64,000 nucleotides of DNA from NCBI GenBank assembly GCA_021018815.1, contig JAITYX010000017.1:1674001-1738000 (forward strand). Reading direction: 5' to 3'. Positions 23,720-35,544 of the stretch are shown here, piece by piece; position 1 is the stretch's first letter; each line of letters starts with the position of its first letter. The stretch comes from Talinum fruticosum (taxonomy: Eukaryota > Streptophyta > Magnoliopsida > Caryophyllales > Talinaceae). The notes beneath the pieces are model-generated. The model saw nothing but the letters and a program-made list of their open reading frames with translations. It had not been told where the DNA came from and made no database searches. A program made the translations under genes and the position numbers.

Positions 23720-25115
23720 CCTAAAATTTTTGTATGTTATATCATATAATGTAACATATATTATGTGGAAATTATTAAAAGGAGGCATCATTTTGAGAAT
23801 GTATTTAAAAGTTGTGTACATTTTATGAAAGTTATATACATGGTCTTTTCCGATTAGTTTTTAAAATTTTCGATGAATTATAAAAAAAGATATAAATGCC
23901 CTCATCTTATTCATTTTCTCTCTCTTCTATTTCTGATTCTTCATGTTCTTCCTCTTTCTCCTTGTTCCTTCTCCTTACTAGTTTTCCAAAATGCTTAAAA
24001 TGAATCTCTCCTCAAAAAAATCACCCTCTCACAATCATTTGAACCAATGATTTTTCGTTTTTATGGGCAGTTTGGTCTTTTTGCTCAATTTGAAATGCGG
24101 GTTGGATTTTCTTACACTACTTGAGGGTAGATTAACCGGCCTCATTGTTTGATACCTATTGGGAAAGATTTAGAAACACCGTCAATCATCACCATAAATA
24201 TGAAGAACTTGATGAAATTGTCTACTCTAAAATTTTGATTTTTGGTTTTCCCAACAAAAACTCCAAAATCTGCCCAAAAATTACAACATGAGACCCAAAC
24301 AAATTGGCTCTTGCAAATTTAGAGGGTTTTAAATAATTTATGAGTTTCATTACTTTGAAATCGTGAGAAATGGATCCATAATTTTGGGATTTTAGTTGGA
24401 GACGAGACCCAAACGAAAATCGACTACACTATGAAGTAAAATTTTGCAGAAATTAAAAATTGACAACTTCGAAGATTAAAATTTTTGCTTACCGGAAGCT
24501 CAACTCCCTCTTTCAAACAAATTAGAACAACCAACCAATATCATGTGAATCTCGAAATTTCAACCGAATGGTAAAGATGGAGGAAAAATGTATGAAAATG
24601 AAAACCAAGTTTCTTCAAAATATAAATTGAAATGTTCTTTTACACATTAACAATTCGTTTAGGAAATCATTTTTTTAAAAAACAAAACTTATAAATTGAA
24701 CAAATCAGTAGGAAAAATGATATCATCCTTTATAAATCACTAAGATCCAAATGAAGATGAATAAAGGGAGAAAGAGATAATCTTGTAAGATAAATTGCGG
24801 GCGGTGTAGGTAAAGAGAGAGAGAACACCCGACCCGCTCGTAAGTCTCCAAAATGCTTAAAGAGGAAGATGAAAAACAAGAAGAATCATAAATGAAGGAG
24901 AGAGAAAACGAAGAAGATAAGAACATTTCTATCTTTTCTTTATAATTCATCGGAAATTTTTAAAAATTAACCGGAAAAGACCACGTAAATAGTTTATATA
25001 AAATGTACACAATTTTTAAATACAATTTCAAAATGATGCATCCTTTAAATAGTTTACACATAATATAGGTCACCTCCCAACAATTTTTTGTATTGTCATT
25101 ATATTCTCCTAGGTA
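23720..25115. mobile_element. Non-autonomous element with long (~200 base) terminal inverted repeats
   Basis: Bases about 23752-23961 match, as an imperfect reverse complement, bases about 24857-25071. Shared blocks include TATATTATGTG, GCATCATTTTGA, TGTGTACATTTTAT, GGTCTTTTCCG, CGATGAATTATAAA and TTTTCTCTCTC. Identity looks near 80 percent by eye. The ~0.9 kb core has no coding capacity. Long inverted repeats around a non-coding core suggest a Mutator-like or foldback non-autonomous transposon. No target-site duplication was found, so the outer ends are approximate. Confidence 0.75.
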
Positions 25116-26400
25116 CTACATTTTATTTTATTGTTTTTAATATCCTTCTTTGTGAAAATTTGAAACAATTATGTGAATGTCTACAAAATATCACGTCTGA
25201 TAGGTAAAATAGTAAACCTTGTATATTTTCTAAAAATTATTCGACTTTAATGTGCTATAGCTATAAAAGAAAAGGTGGTAAATAATTTGTGGATTTTTTT
25301 GGGTTTTATTGACATATGGTGTAGTATGAATAAAGAAATATAGATTATAGCATTTGCCAATAATGAAATATTTAAATTCCATTTCTTTTTGCTGCCACCT
25401 TATCATTAAAAAAATTCCCCTTTTCTGATATTTTGTCACAGTGATGAAAAGAATAATGATTATCCTTAAAAAAAAAAAAGGACAAGAAAAGTGAAAATTT
25501 ACCCAAAAAAAGAAAGTGGAAAAACAGAGGAAGCAAAAAGAGTGCAATTAGTGGCTTGATACTTTGCTTAACTCTAGTTTTTCTCATATTCACATGCCTT
25601 TTCTTAAATAGCAATTAAATTGTTTGTTGGAGGGTTTGATTTGTTCCAAACAAATTCATGACTCATTCATATCAAGAATAATTCAATCTTCTGAAACTAT
25701 TTTATCAGATATATAAACCTTATAAAAATAAATTTATTGTATCTTAAAACTATAATTCTGATATAAAATGTACAAAAAAACCCACCAAATTTATGGTGGC
25801 GATAGATGGGGTTAGTTTAGACAATATTAATAAAGTTTTATCCAATTCGAGCACTCTAATTTTGTCTGAATTAAAAAGGTTAAATACGGCTATACATTTT
25901 TCTTTTCAAATTTTAAGTTTAATTTGTTTAATTTTTATTTTCTTTATCTTGAATCTTCCATTTTATTGGAGTCGAGTTATTATTGAGCTGTATGAGGTAT
26001 AACTCTTCTATCATAAATTTTCTCCATTGAAAATGGTCGAACTTAAAATCCTATTTAAGAAAAATAAGTGTTGAACTATTTAAATAAATTATTTCTATTA
26101 TCTCCTTTTAATTTTAATCTGAATTTAAATTTGTTCAATTTATTTAACAAAGGAAAGCCGAACACAAATTGGTTATCCCCTGGACGAACAGTGGAACTTG
26201 AGGTTGAATAGTAATGACAACACATTTTTGACTCAGCATGGACCCGCAGGCGTGCTTCTCTCTGGGCCTCCCAGAAAATGCTACCACTGCGTTGAATCTT
26301 TTTCAATGTAATTACAAATCATTTCTTTATTAGCTTTTGGTTTTGTCATTAATTTTTCTGCTGTTTTTTCTTGGCTTTTCACCTTTTGTGCTGATAAAAT
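25116..26400. other. AT-rich intergenic DNA, no gene seen
   Basis: Low-complexity A/T-rich sequence with poly-A at 25468-25480 and several short ORFs with no recognisable homology. It is the distal promoter side of STOP1. No element ends were recognised. Confidence 0.4.
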
Positions 26401-28527
26401 TGATTCAGATGAGCTCAACGTCCTCTTTCCACCGTCTGCTCAACTTTCTCTCTCCAGTTTGGATGGAGAATAGAGCTTAATCAGCTCATAGCTGGGAAAG
26501 GGCATCTGGGAAACCCTCAATCTGGTGAGTTTCTGCCTTTTTCCTCTCTATGAGGGTTCTATAAATTGAGATTTGCTGCTAATTTGTGAAAAAAAGATCT
26601 GTTCTTTTTTTTTTGGGTTTTTGGGGGGTGGGGGTTGTGAAAAAGATTCATGATTTTTTGATACATGTCCTGCGATTTCTGTCACTTCTGAAAAATGATG
26701 GGGGTTTTGAATCGTGGGTTGACCTTGAATCAGATGTAATTTACAACTTCTTGCCTGATTTTGGGATGAAGGATGAGAATTTTTTTGTAAAGGATTGCTT
26801 TTGTTGCCTAGCCATTTCATTGAATTAATTACATTTCAAACCCTAACTCCTGCAACCCCTCCATTTTCCATTACCTGGTTATTCGGTCAGTATTCTTCAA
26901 GTTCTCCAGGCAAAGTGCCTTTTTCTTTTGTGGGGAGTGGTTGGGGGATGGAGGGTGAGGTAGGGATGTCTTGCAGTGTGTTTGGTGGTTCCAAATCCTA
27001 CAAATTTTACACTGAGTATCTTTGTTCTTAAATGATTTTATGAACAAATGTCCATATAACTCACCAAATCATCAACTGCTATAAGCATTTGTTTGTTGGA
27101 ATTGCTTGCCATGTGTTCTATATCATGCCTTTAAGATCAGAGATCTGAAGGAATATTTGTGAAATCCGCCTGGAAGAAAATTTGAGCCTCAATGATGTAG
27201 GCATTAATTTGGGGACGGATTAGGTGTTGGGTTTGATTATTTTCTGAAAGCTTGCATGCATTTTTTGGTCTAAGATAGGGTTTTGAGTGTCTACACTCTC
27301 ACTGGAGTTGAATACATGTAACAGCTTTACATATGTTGAAATGAAGAGTGTGACACTGTGTGGCTGAAGCGCAGTAAGCTGTTAACTTGCTGAATTCAGG
27401 TCATATAAAGTTACATTGTTTGGGAATGTATCATCAGATTGAGCTGGCTAAGAAAAGTTCTTTTTGGCAAAACCTAGGCATCCAAATTCTTAGGGTCAGT
27501 AGGAAAAGTAAAGTCCCTAAACAAAAGGAAGCTTATCTCTCTCTGAGTAGATCTTACAAAAAAAAATTGTCATAAAATTCAAGGTAGTTTTCTACTTATA
27601 ACAAGTGTGCTTCATGTGCACCTAGGCTCATCAGACATGGGGCTCAAACTTCGCCTCGATCTCCTAAGGCTTTTTGAGTCATGTATGATAGCCAACTTTT
27701 AGGGGACCCCTAGAGGCTTCCGCCACTCCATATGCAAAGCCATTTAGGGTATTCAGAATATCCTCTCACAATTTCAATGTGTGCACAGGCACTATGTAAA
27801 TCAACTCAAGCATTTGGTAATAACTTCTCAATCCTTCAAAGCTGTTATATTTGGTTCTAAATGCATGCTGATTATGCTTTATGCTTAAAGATTTGTCAGT
27901 TTTGTTGTGAAATGTTGAGATTTTGGCAATCTATGACTGAGGTGTTGAGAACAAGAGTCGACAGGTTTGAAAGGTTGAGATAGCAGCCATTGATCTCTAG
28001 TTTAGTATGGTTCTCACTCATGAAAAGATCAAAATGTGTAATACTGTGAATATTAAAAGGTGGAACAAATGATACAAAAGGCTGTGGACTAATGGAAGAA
28101 GCTATTTAATTCTCTGAATTGCCCAGATTGATTTTCCAGTATATTTTCTCCTTTTTTTCTGGTTGATGGCAAATTGGCAATGCTTGATGCATGCCATATA
28201 TAATTGTGGTTTATGCTTTAGTCTGGTTTATACATGTAGCTGAAAGTGTCATACTTTGCCCATTTTTTCCAGTTTTGTATAATAATTTTCCTAAAAGCAA
28301 AAATCCTCACTGTGACTGCTTTACTATAATCATTGTGACGTAGTGAGCAATGAATACTCCGCTCCTTCCCTCCACCTCTGTTTCCCTTTGGCGTCTAGGC
28401 TGCTATGTTTTGGTTTGGTTTTTTCAGTTGCTTGTTCTTTGACTGCTTAGTTCTCAATAAGCATCAGGAAAATAACATCTCTCTTGCAGGTTTATCCGTC
28501 GCAAACATTACACCTGGATAGAACTCA
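26401..28527 (+). other. Inferred STOP1 5' leader with a ~2 kb leader intron
   Basis: A purine/pyrimidine-mixed leader at about 26401-26524 ends at a good donor (TCTG|GTGAGT). A strong acceptor (CTCTTGCAG) at 28481-28489 lies 38 bases before the STOP1 ATG. The sequence between, 26525-28489, has no conserved ORF and fits a long intron in the untranslated leader. This is inferred from splice-site quality only. Confidence 0.45.
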
Positions 28528-29909
28528 ATGATGCAACGTCAACAGCAGAAGTCAGAAGATCCTTCTATAATGGACTACAGTATGCGGACAGATCCTAATA
28601 GCCAAACAAAGTTCATAAACCAAGGAGAGAATCAGACACTCAATAATGGCAGAGTTCAAAATTGGGATCCGAAAGCAATGCTCAACAACCTGTCTTTCTT
28701 GGAACAGAAAATTCACCGGCTACAAGAGCTTGTTCGTATGATTGTTGGGCGAAGTGATCAAGTCCCTGCTAACCAAGATGATGTTTTTACTCAGCAGCAG
28801 CAGCTTATCACAGCTGATTTGACTTCCATTATAGTCCAACTGATATCAACAGCTGGCAGTCTTCTCCCTTCAGTCAACCCTTCACCTATGCAGCTTAATG
28901 GGGTTCTGTTCCCTCCAGCACCTAGTAGTGGTGCTGTTATGTTGTCTCTGAACAATGAAGGGCAAGCACAACAAAGTGTCAGTGATGTCAAATCTTTTGA
29001 ACAGTCAACCCAGGTGGATTTAAGGGCAAATAGTGCTACAGATATGAACAACAGCATGGAAGAAGATCATGAATTAAAAGATGATGACGAAGGCAAAGAA
29101 GAGCATCTTCCTCCGGGTTCTTATGAGATCTTACAATTGGAGAAGGAAGAAATTCTTGCTCCCCATACCCACTTCTGTACCATATGTGGAAAGGGATTTA
29201 AGAGGGATGCTAATTTAAGGATGCACATGAGAGGTCATGGTGATGAGTACAAAACTCCAGCCGCTCTTGCAAAGCCGAACAAGGAATCGAGCTCGGAAAA
29301 GGTACTTCTGAAGAGATATTCCTGCCCCTTTGTTGGTTGCAAGAGGAATAAGGATCACAAGAAGTTTCAACCTCTCAAGACTATTTTATGTGTAAAAATC
29401 ATTACAAGAGAACACATTGTGACAAGAGTTACACTTGTAGCAGATGCCACACAAAGAAATTTTCAGTTATGGCTGATCTCAAGACCCATGAAAAGCATTG
29501 TGGTAGGGATAAATGGCTGTGTTCTTGTGGTACTACTTTCTCCCGGAAAGACAAACTTTTTGGGCATATCGCTCTTTTCCAGGGCCACACCCCTGCCATC
29601 CCTCTTGAGGACAACAAAGCAACACCCGGGCCCTCAAATCCTGCAGAAAGTAATGAAGCTGCAAACAAGGTTGCAGATATGGGGTTTAGCTTTGGCTCTA
29701 ATTCTGTAAATGTAAATGGTATTGAAAGCCTTATGGATGTGAAGGGGAATATTGAAGATCCTTACTTGTCCCTTCTAAACTATGAGTGCAGTCTTAGTGG
29801 ACTTCAAGATTTTCCACCAGCCAATTATGATGACACATCGAGTTCATTCTCATTCCTGATTTCTGGAGATAAGAGTGAAATGCAGTCTGATACTAATACA
29901 TCATTTTGA
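28528..29909 (+). CDS. STOP1: STOP1-type C2H2 zinc-finger transcription factor (frameshifted)
   Basis: Nuclear factor that in Arabidopsis switches on ALMT1 and other proton/aluminium tolerance genes. Single coding exon, ATG 28528 to TGA ending 29909. The frame breaks at the A5 run 29394-29398. With A6 the reading joins LKTILCV to [15 protein letters not shown] and the protein is 460 residues. Four zinc fingers: [20 protein letters not shown] at about 217-237, [20 protein letters not shown] with [27 protein letters not shown] with THEKHC, and [20 protein letters not shown]. The Gln-rich N-terminus and the run [20 protein letters not shown] are typical of STOP1. Finger spacing is intact only in the corrected frame, and the C-terminal 170 residues are in the shifted frame. 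The conserved reading on both sides argues for a sequence error. STOP2-like paralogs cannot be fully excluded. Confidence 0.88.
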
Positions 29910-30274
29910 TTTTCTCTTGTAGTGGAGCTCCTATCATCTTTGGCTTGTTTCAAGTTGGATATACCCATGCTCCTGTAATAGCTTAGCTTAAAAAATAATT
30001 ATGTACTTGATCTTTGCACAATGCAACTTTGTCTCTTTAATCCTTTATTGATGCTCCATTATGAGCTCTATTTGGGTCATTATCAGGAGAACATTAAAAA
30101 AGGGAAGTTAAAAGAAGATGCCATTGTTTGTCAAATTGAGTGAAAAAGATGTTTTAGCTGTGTTTCCTGTTGGTAGAAGTTTTTGTTAGAAACAAGAGAA
30201 TTGCATTTATGCATCAATAGATCATCCAGAAATTACAAGGTGCTAATTTCTAACAATTAACAGGCACAAGCATC
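29910..30274. other. Convergent 3' region between STOP1 and PS1
   Basis: Short facing 3' untranslated regions of the two genes. The distance between stop codons is only 365 bases, so the transcripts may overlap. No other feature is seen. Confidence 0.45.
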
Positions 30275-33200
30275 CTAGCGAAGTGCAGTTATGCTCCGCT
30301 CAAAGTACTGTGAATTGTGAAGCAGAATCAGTTTCAGACCCTTTGCATTTTCGATGCCCTTTGGTGTCATTTTCAGAGAGCTTGGATAAAACTTCTCCCT
30401 CAGAACAATGTCATCTGAACAAGACCAAGTTTGGCCTCTGGGGGAGCTGTCTGCCCACAAGAACCTCTCAGAGAATGGGTTTACCAAACTTTCCCGAATT
30501 CTTCTGCTCCTTCACAGATTAGCCCCTGAAAAAAAGCACAAACTCTCCCTATGATGACAAAATTAACTAACATATAGAATGAGAAAAATATCTGAAAGGT
30601 AATTGAGCAGCATACCTCTCCCATGGCTTTGATCTTCAGAGTGATATCATTGCTGAGAAGGACGAGCTGTCCATCATTTTGAGTCCTTAGCCCGAGAGCA
30701 TAGTCAAGTACATGATCTTCTGCACTAGGGAGAGAAGTTCTGTCCGAGATTCAAAGGCAGAGAAAGGGACTGAGTTTGCTGTCCCAAAACTGCCATGAGA
30801 GTGAGGTGATGCAGGAGGGGTTGGCGCAACAGGGCGGCCTTCCTCCATAGACCTCTGAACATGGATCCACCACTGTGTTTTGGCCATACAGTCTTGAATC
30901 CATTCTAATGCGGAGAATACCTCAGAGTTTCTTCTAAAGAAGCTTACTTGTTGCCTCAGACAATCAAGCTCCCTTATGACTGCAAAAGAAACACTGATTT
31001 AAGCAGAAGATTTGCAATTTTAAGAGGGCATTGAGTGAGACTTAGTTTGGCTTAGTTACCGATTCTGGGGATGAAGAGTTGTGTTCCCTTGAGACCAGCA
31101 AGCAGCTGTAATGCCTTTCTTGATGCTTTGTTCAGAAGTGTGGTAGTGTCTACCACCACGTTCCAGTTTTGGGTTTTCGCTCCAGCATATTTGTCCTGTG
31201 AACAAGTCTAAAAAGGTAAATCAGGAATCAGGAATTCAGATGTCAAAAGCAATATGTTATACAATTACAAGCAAAGAGATCTAGGCATCACAAGGATGCT
31301 AACCTTTGTTGTGGTTTGTGTGCAATTAACAGACTTTCCACTTCTGATAGCAGTGTCAGGAATGCAAGTTTCAGATATACTCTTCCGCCGAGGTGACTCT
31401 GCAGGTAGGGTTTGAAAAGGGACCCTTTCCCCTGTTCTCTCTTTCTGCTGAAGTGCTTGTACTTGGTTCACTGAAGTACGCCCAATTGTTTTCCACTCTT
31501 GAAGAACTTTAGGTGAACAATTCTCTTTGTCTGAGGCGGCCAGAGACATGCCAACCTCATAGTACATTTCAGGACTATCAGTCATCTTCTGAAAGGATGA
31601 TTTGCCTGAATCTGACCACTTGGCTTCTTTCAGCACAGCCATCTTCCTCATGGACCTATGTGTACTAGGAGTAAAATTCTCTTTATCAGGAGTAAATATT
31701 TCTTCTTCCTCCCGATCATCAGCTCCATGAAACAAAGCCATTGAAATAGGTTCATTCTTGATATTCTCCAGTTCAGTTTTCATCTTATTTCCTTTTGTCG
31801 TAGCTGTCAGAATTTGAGGAGCGCTCACTTGTTTTCCTCTCCTGGACCAAATGCTATGAGCAGAATTATGCTCTGATTTCAGCAGAGGACTTTCAAATTG
31901 CTTCTTACCAGACCTGAGGGGCTGTGGACTCTGATATCCATTTCTCAGCGGTTTATTTTCAGACTCCGAGAAAGCTTCTGCGTCAGACAAAGATGAACAT
32001 ACTGATTCCAAACCCATATTTCCAGTCCAGAAACTCCAGAGTTTGCTATCTTCGCATTCTTTATCATCTTTTACATCAACGCTTTCCGAAAATCTCCTTT
32101 CAGATAATGCTCTGGGTCCTGATTCATGTTGTAGGCACTGATTTTCTTTCTCAAGATTTTGATTTTGAGTGTCAGAAAGAACTTCTTTCGCAGGTGGAGA
32201 GAACGGTTCTAGAAGTGAACCATACCAAAAATTCCATGAATCATCTTGAACATCTTCTTGCAGTGGGATATGCTTTCCATTCTCCAGAATCATATCATCT
32301 GAAAGTTCACTTCCATTTGCACTACCAGCTAGGATGCTATCCAACTTTGGTTCCAAACAAGATTCCATGTCCACTGGCATTGGGGGTGCTGATGGAATGT
32401 ATTCATGTGCAGGCAGTTTGCCACCCAAAACAGAACTTATGAATCCCTCATCGTCAAGCTTAAACGGAAGAGGATTGTATTCGTTTGATGGACATGCCAA
32501 ATGCTGCTGTCCAACCCATTCCCAATTCTCACCCATGAATAGAGGCACCAGCCCATCTAAAACAGAATCGAACGCCTGCCCATCCCCGTTCTCAAGTATC
32601 TCAGAATATTCGTTCTGCATTTGAGGAGCCGGTGGAATTTCTTTCTGCACAGACACTTCAGAGTTCTGTTCTTTAAGCCAAGAATCCAAATCATTTTCAA
32701 GTACCTGAGAGTTCTCATTTTGCATTTTGAGATCTTTAAGCACACACACTTCTGAATTCTCATCCTCAAACAAAGATTCTGAGTCAGTTTCAAGTACCTG
32801 AGAGTTCTCATTTACAAATAATGGAGAATTCTCATTTTGCATTTGGGCAGCTTGTGTGATCTCCTTCTGCACACATACATCAGAGTTCTCATCGCCAAAC
32901 AAAGATCCTAAGCCTGGCTCCAAGTAAGGGTCTATCAGCTCCATATCCTCATTTTTAACAGCCACAGTGTTCTCTTGTTGTAACGGAAGTTCTCCTGTGA
33001 CTGATTTTTCTGAAACCAAGACATCATTCTCACAAGAAACTAGAGAGTCGAATTCGTTTGGAACTGAAGAAATCAGATTTACATCTTCAAATTTTGATCC
33101 TTGGGAGTTATCATCCTGCAATACACAACGAATAAAGACAACAGAAATCAAGAGCTGCACCAACCAAAACTGAAAGGATACATAAACTAGGGGAAAAAAG

Positions 33201-33986
33201 AAAACTACACAAATTGAAATGTTTATATGTCCTGTGTCCAACAATAACAGTATTTAAACCCAACTGCCACTTGATTTCAATTTGCTACAAAATCATTTAC
33301 GAACTTTCGAGAATGCAGGAACATATGAAGCGACAATCCATCTGACCTTGATGATATCTTCTTCTTCTTCTTCTTCTTGTTCCAAAAATCCAATGGGGGA
33401 ACAAATGGGTGCTCCATATCATAAGCTTGGCTCAAAGGAACCCAGTGCAGCCTGTAAACGCGACTGGACCCTCCAATCTTCAAACTATCGCCCTCATTAA
33501 GCCTTGTTCTAACATTGGGTTCTATCCTTTTTCCTGAAATCCAGGTCCCATGCACTAGACAAACCCCCAAAAACGAAACAAGAATCAGAAATCAGAAACC
33601 CACTTAAAGATAGACTTAGTACATGGCACATCAGAATTGAAGCCACAAAAGCACAGAAGTTACGGGGAAAAAGGGATCAAGAACAGCATGCGGACATTTG
33701 ATGGGTAAAAGCCATCAAAGATTGAAACCCTAGAAACAAAAATCGCTAAACCCACAAAATTTCAAGGCGTGAAGATCTTATTTAACAGACAAATTTCATG
33801 CACCAAGAAAAGCTTTAAGACACAAGCAAGATGATTTCGCCATTATTGTTCAAAGATTGCAGTGAGATATATCACAACTCAGAAGATATCGAACTTTACG
33901 AGAAATGCCAAACAATCCACAAAATTTTCGAATCACAGAAAGAAGATGACGACCTATGAAAATTCTAGGGCGTAAGAGAGACAGGG

Positions 33987-34031
<45 letters not shown>

Positions 34032-34336
34032 CCTGAAGACAAATCAGTGAGGAAGAGATGAGTGGAGGAGGGTACGGAGTGAATACGAAGGTGGAAACGA
34101 CTGATGCTGGGATGCTCGAGTCGGAGATCACAATCTGGGTGTCGACCAACCATCAATGTCTCCTCAAACTCTTGGCGGGTTTTGCCATTTTTTCGTTCTT
34201 GATCTTCTGGGTGGGGCTCAATTTCATCCAGAGAGGGAGGGGCATTGATTAGAAAGATGTTCTTGAGGATGACATTGTTCTTCCACACACTGAAAACAGG
34301 GATTTTTCTGTCTCTTCTCTCTGCGTGGTCCGCCAT
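30275..34336 (-). CDS. PS1: PS1 (PARALLEL SPINDLE 1): FHA and PIN domain protein, frameshifted
   Basis: In Arabidopsis PS1 sets spindle orientation at male meiosis II; loss gives unreduced pollen. Exons: 34336-34033, 33554-33347, 33115-31304, 31195-31060, 30979-30616, 30525-30275. N-terminal FHA domain (residues about 20-135): VGRHPDCDLRLEHPSISRFH split by intron 1 from VHGTWISGKRIEP. The long acidic middle has degenerate repeats (DENSEVCVQKE, QMQNENSQVLE). The C-terminal PIN domain runs from NWNVVVDTTTLLNKASRKAL through QLFIPRIVIRELDCLRQQ to the LVLLSNDITLKIKAMGE block. Three one-base losses break the frame: the T5 run (33384-33388 as A5 on +) before a poly-Glu tract, the C3 run at 30728-30730, and near 30493-30497 (EEF/RESL). 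With one base each the CDS is exactly 1026 codons. It is either error-laden sequence or a real pseudogene. Confidence 0.88.
33989..34028. repeat. (GA)n microsatellite in PS1 intron 1
   Basis: About 20 GA units right next to the intron 1 donor site of PS1 (donor GTAATCTCTC on the minus strand). On the minus strand it reads as CT repeats and translates as Leu-Ser repeats in unspliced ORFs. Confidence 0.9.
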
Positions 34337-35544
34337 CTCTGGTGGTGATGGTGGGGGTTGAAGGAGAGAGAAGAGGCTTTAGAAGGAAATGATGAGGGTT
34401 TTCTTCTTGACTGCAAAATGGTTCAAGACAGAGACAAAGTTAAGGGCTTTGATTCCTCTCACACTTTTTGAATCTCGGAAAGGTGACCGTTTGATTTGTT
34501 TTTATAACGGCTATTTCCCTTTTCAATTTCACGGTCCTATGGGTTCATACATCATTGGATGAAAACCCCAAAAATAAAGAATAAAAAACAAAAAACAATG
34601 AAAATGGCTTTTTCCCAATCAGTTTCATTTTAGGGGTACGTTTGTGTGAGATGGCTAACCTACTTTTTAATCTCACTATAGTGTGTCCCTTTTTAACATT
34701 CTTAAATTTTATAAGTATTACCTAATTTTTATAGGTGTTTTCCTTAACAATATTATAAATTTTAAGGATTTTTATACTTAAATTTTAATAATTTTTTTGG
34801 CCACTGTTGGACATAATATAGCTCGACCCCTAAAAATATTGGGTTAATTTCATTTTAGTTGATAATTTACTTTTAGTTTTAGAGTAAAGAAGTGAAAACA
34901 TTTTCAAATATATTATATTAGAAAAAAATTACATCCTCAACACAATTCATGGCCATGTCAAAAGTCTGTTATCCAACAATGAGGCACTTCAAAGACTATT
35001 TATTCTCAAGCTTTTTGACTTTGATTGTATATAACACTGATTATAATAGATAGTCAACTAGTTTATCAAGAGTTCATGACCATCCATTTAAAAAAATGAA
35101 ACAACCTTCAACCATGTATGGTGGATGGTTGTTTTGTGGCGTAATAGAGGGGAAAGTAGAGGTTAGAGGTTTCATATACTCGAAATGATGGGCCTTCATA
35201 CCAAATAACATACTCGAAATGAAACACCCACACATACATTTGCACTGTTGGTACTGCAACTTTTAATATGAGGAATTCCGACCACGAACTGAAGTTGAGC
35301 AACATTACATTCATTGTACAAGAAAATTTTCATATCTTTCAACCCTAGGTATAACTGTAACAAAAATTTAAATGCTATCCGCGTAGTTGCAAAAAGGGCA
35401 TCAAGACCATGATTCTTGAAGCCAAAACTTGTAAATTGTAATTGGCCCTCAGCTGAGCTCTAAAGCGAGAATCAAAACAGGACTGTGCTGCTATAATCAT
35501 ACACTTCGTGCTAAGTACACCTTCGCTTTTCATTGACAAAGGTC
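34337..35544. other. PS1 upstream region and TMEM18 3' flank
   Basis: PS1 and TMEM18 are both on the minus strand, so this 1.2 kb holds the PS1 promoter and the TMEM18 3' untranslated region. AT-rich (34640-34940) with no Site II box, no clear TATA and no ORF with homology. Confidence 0.4.
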
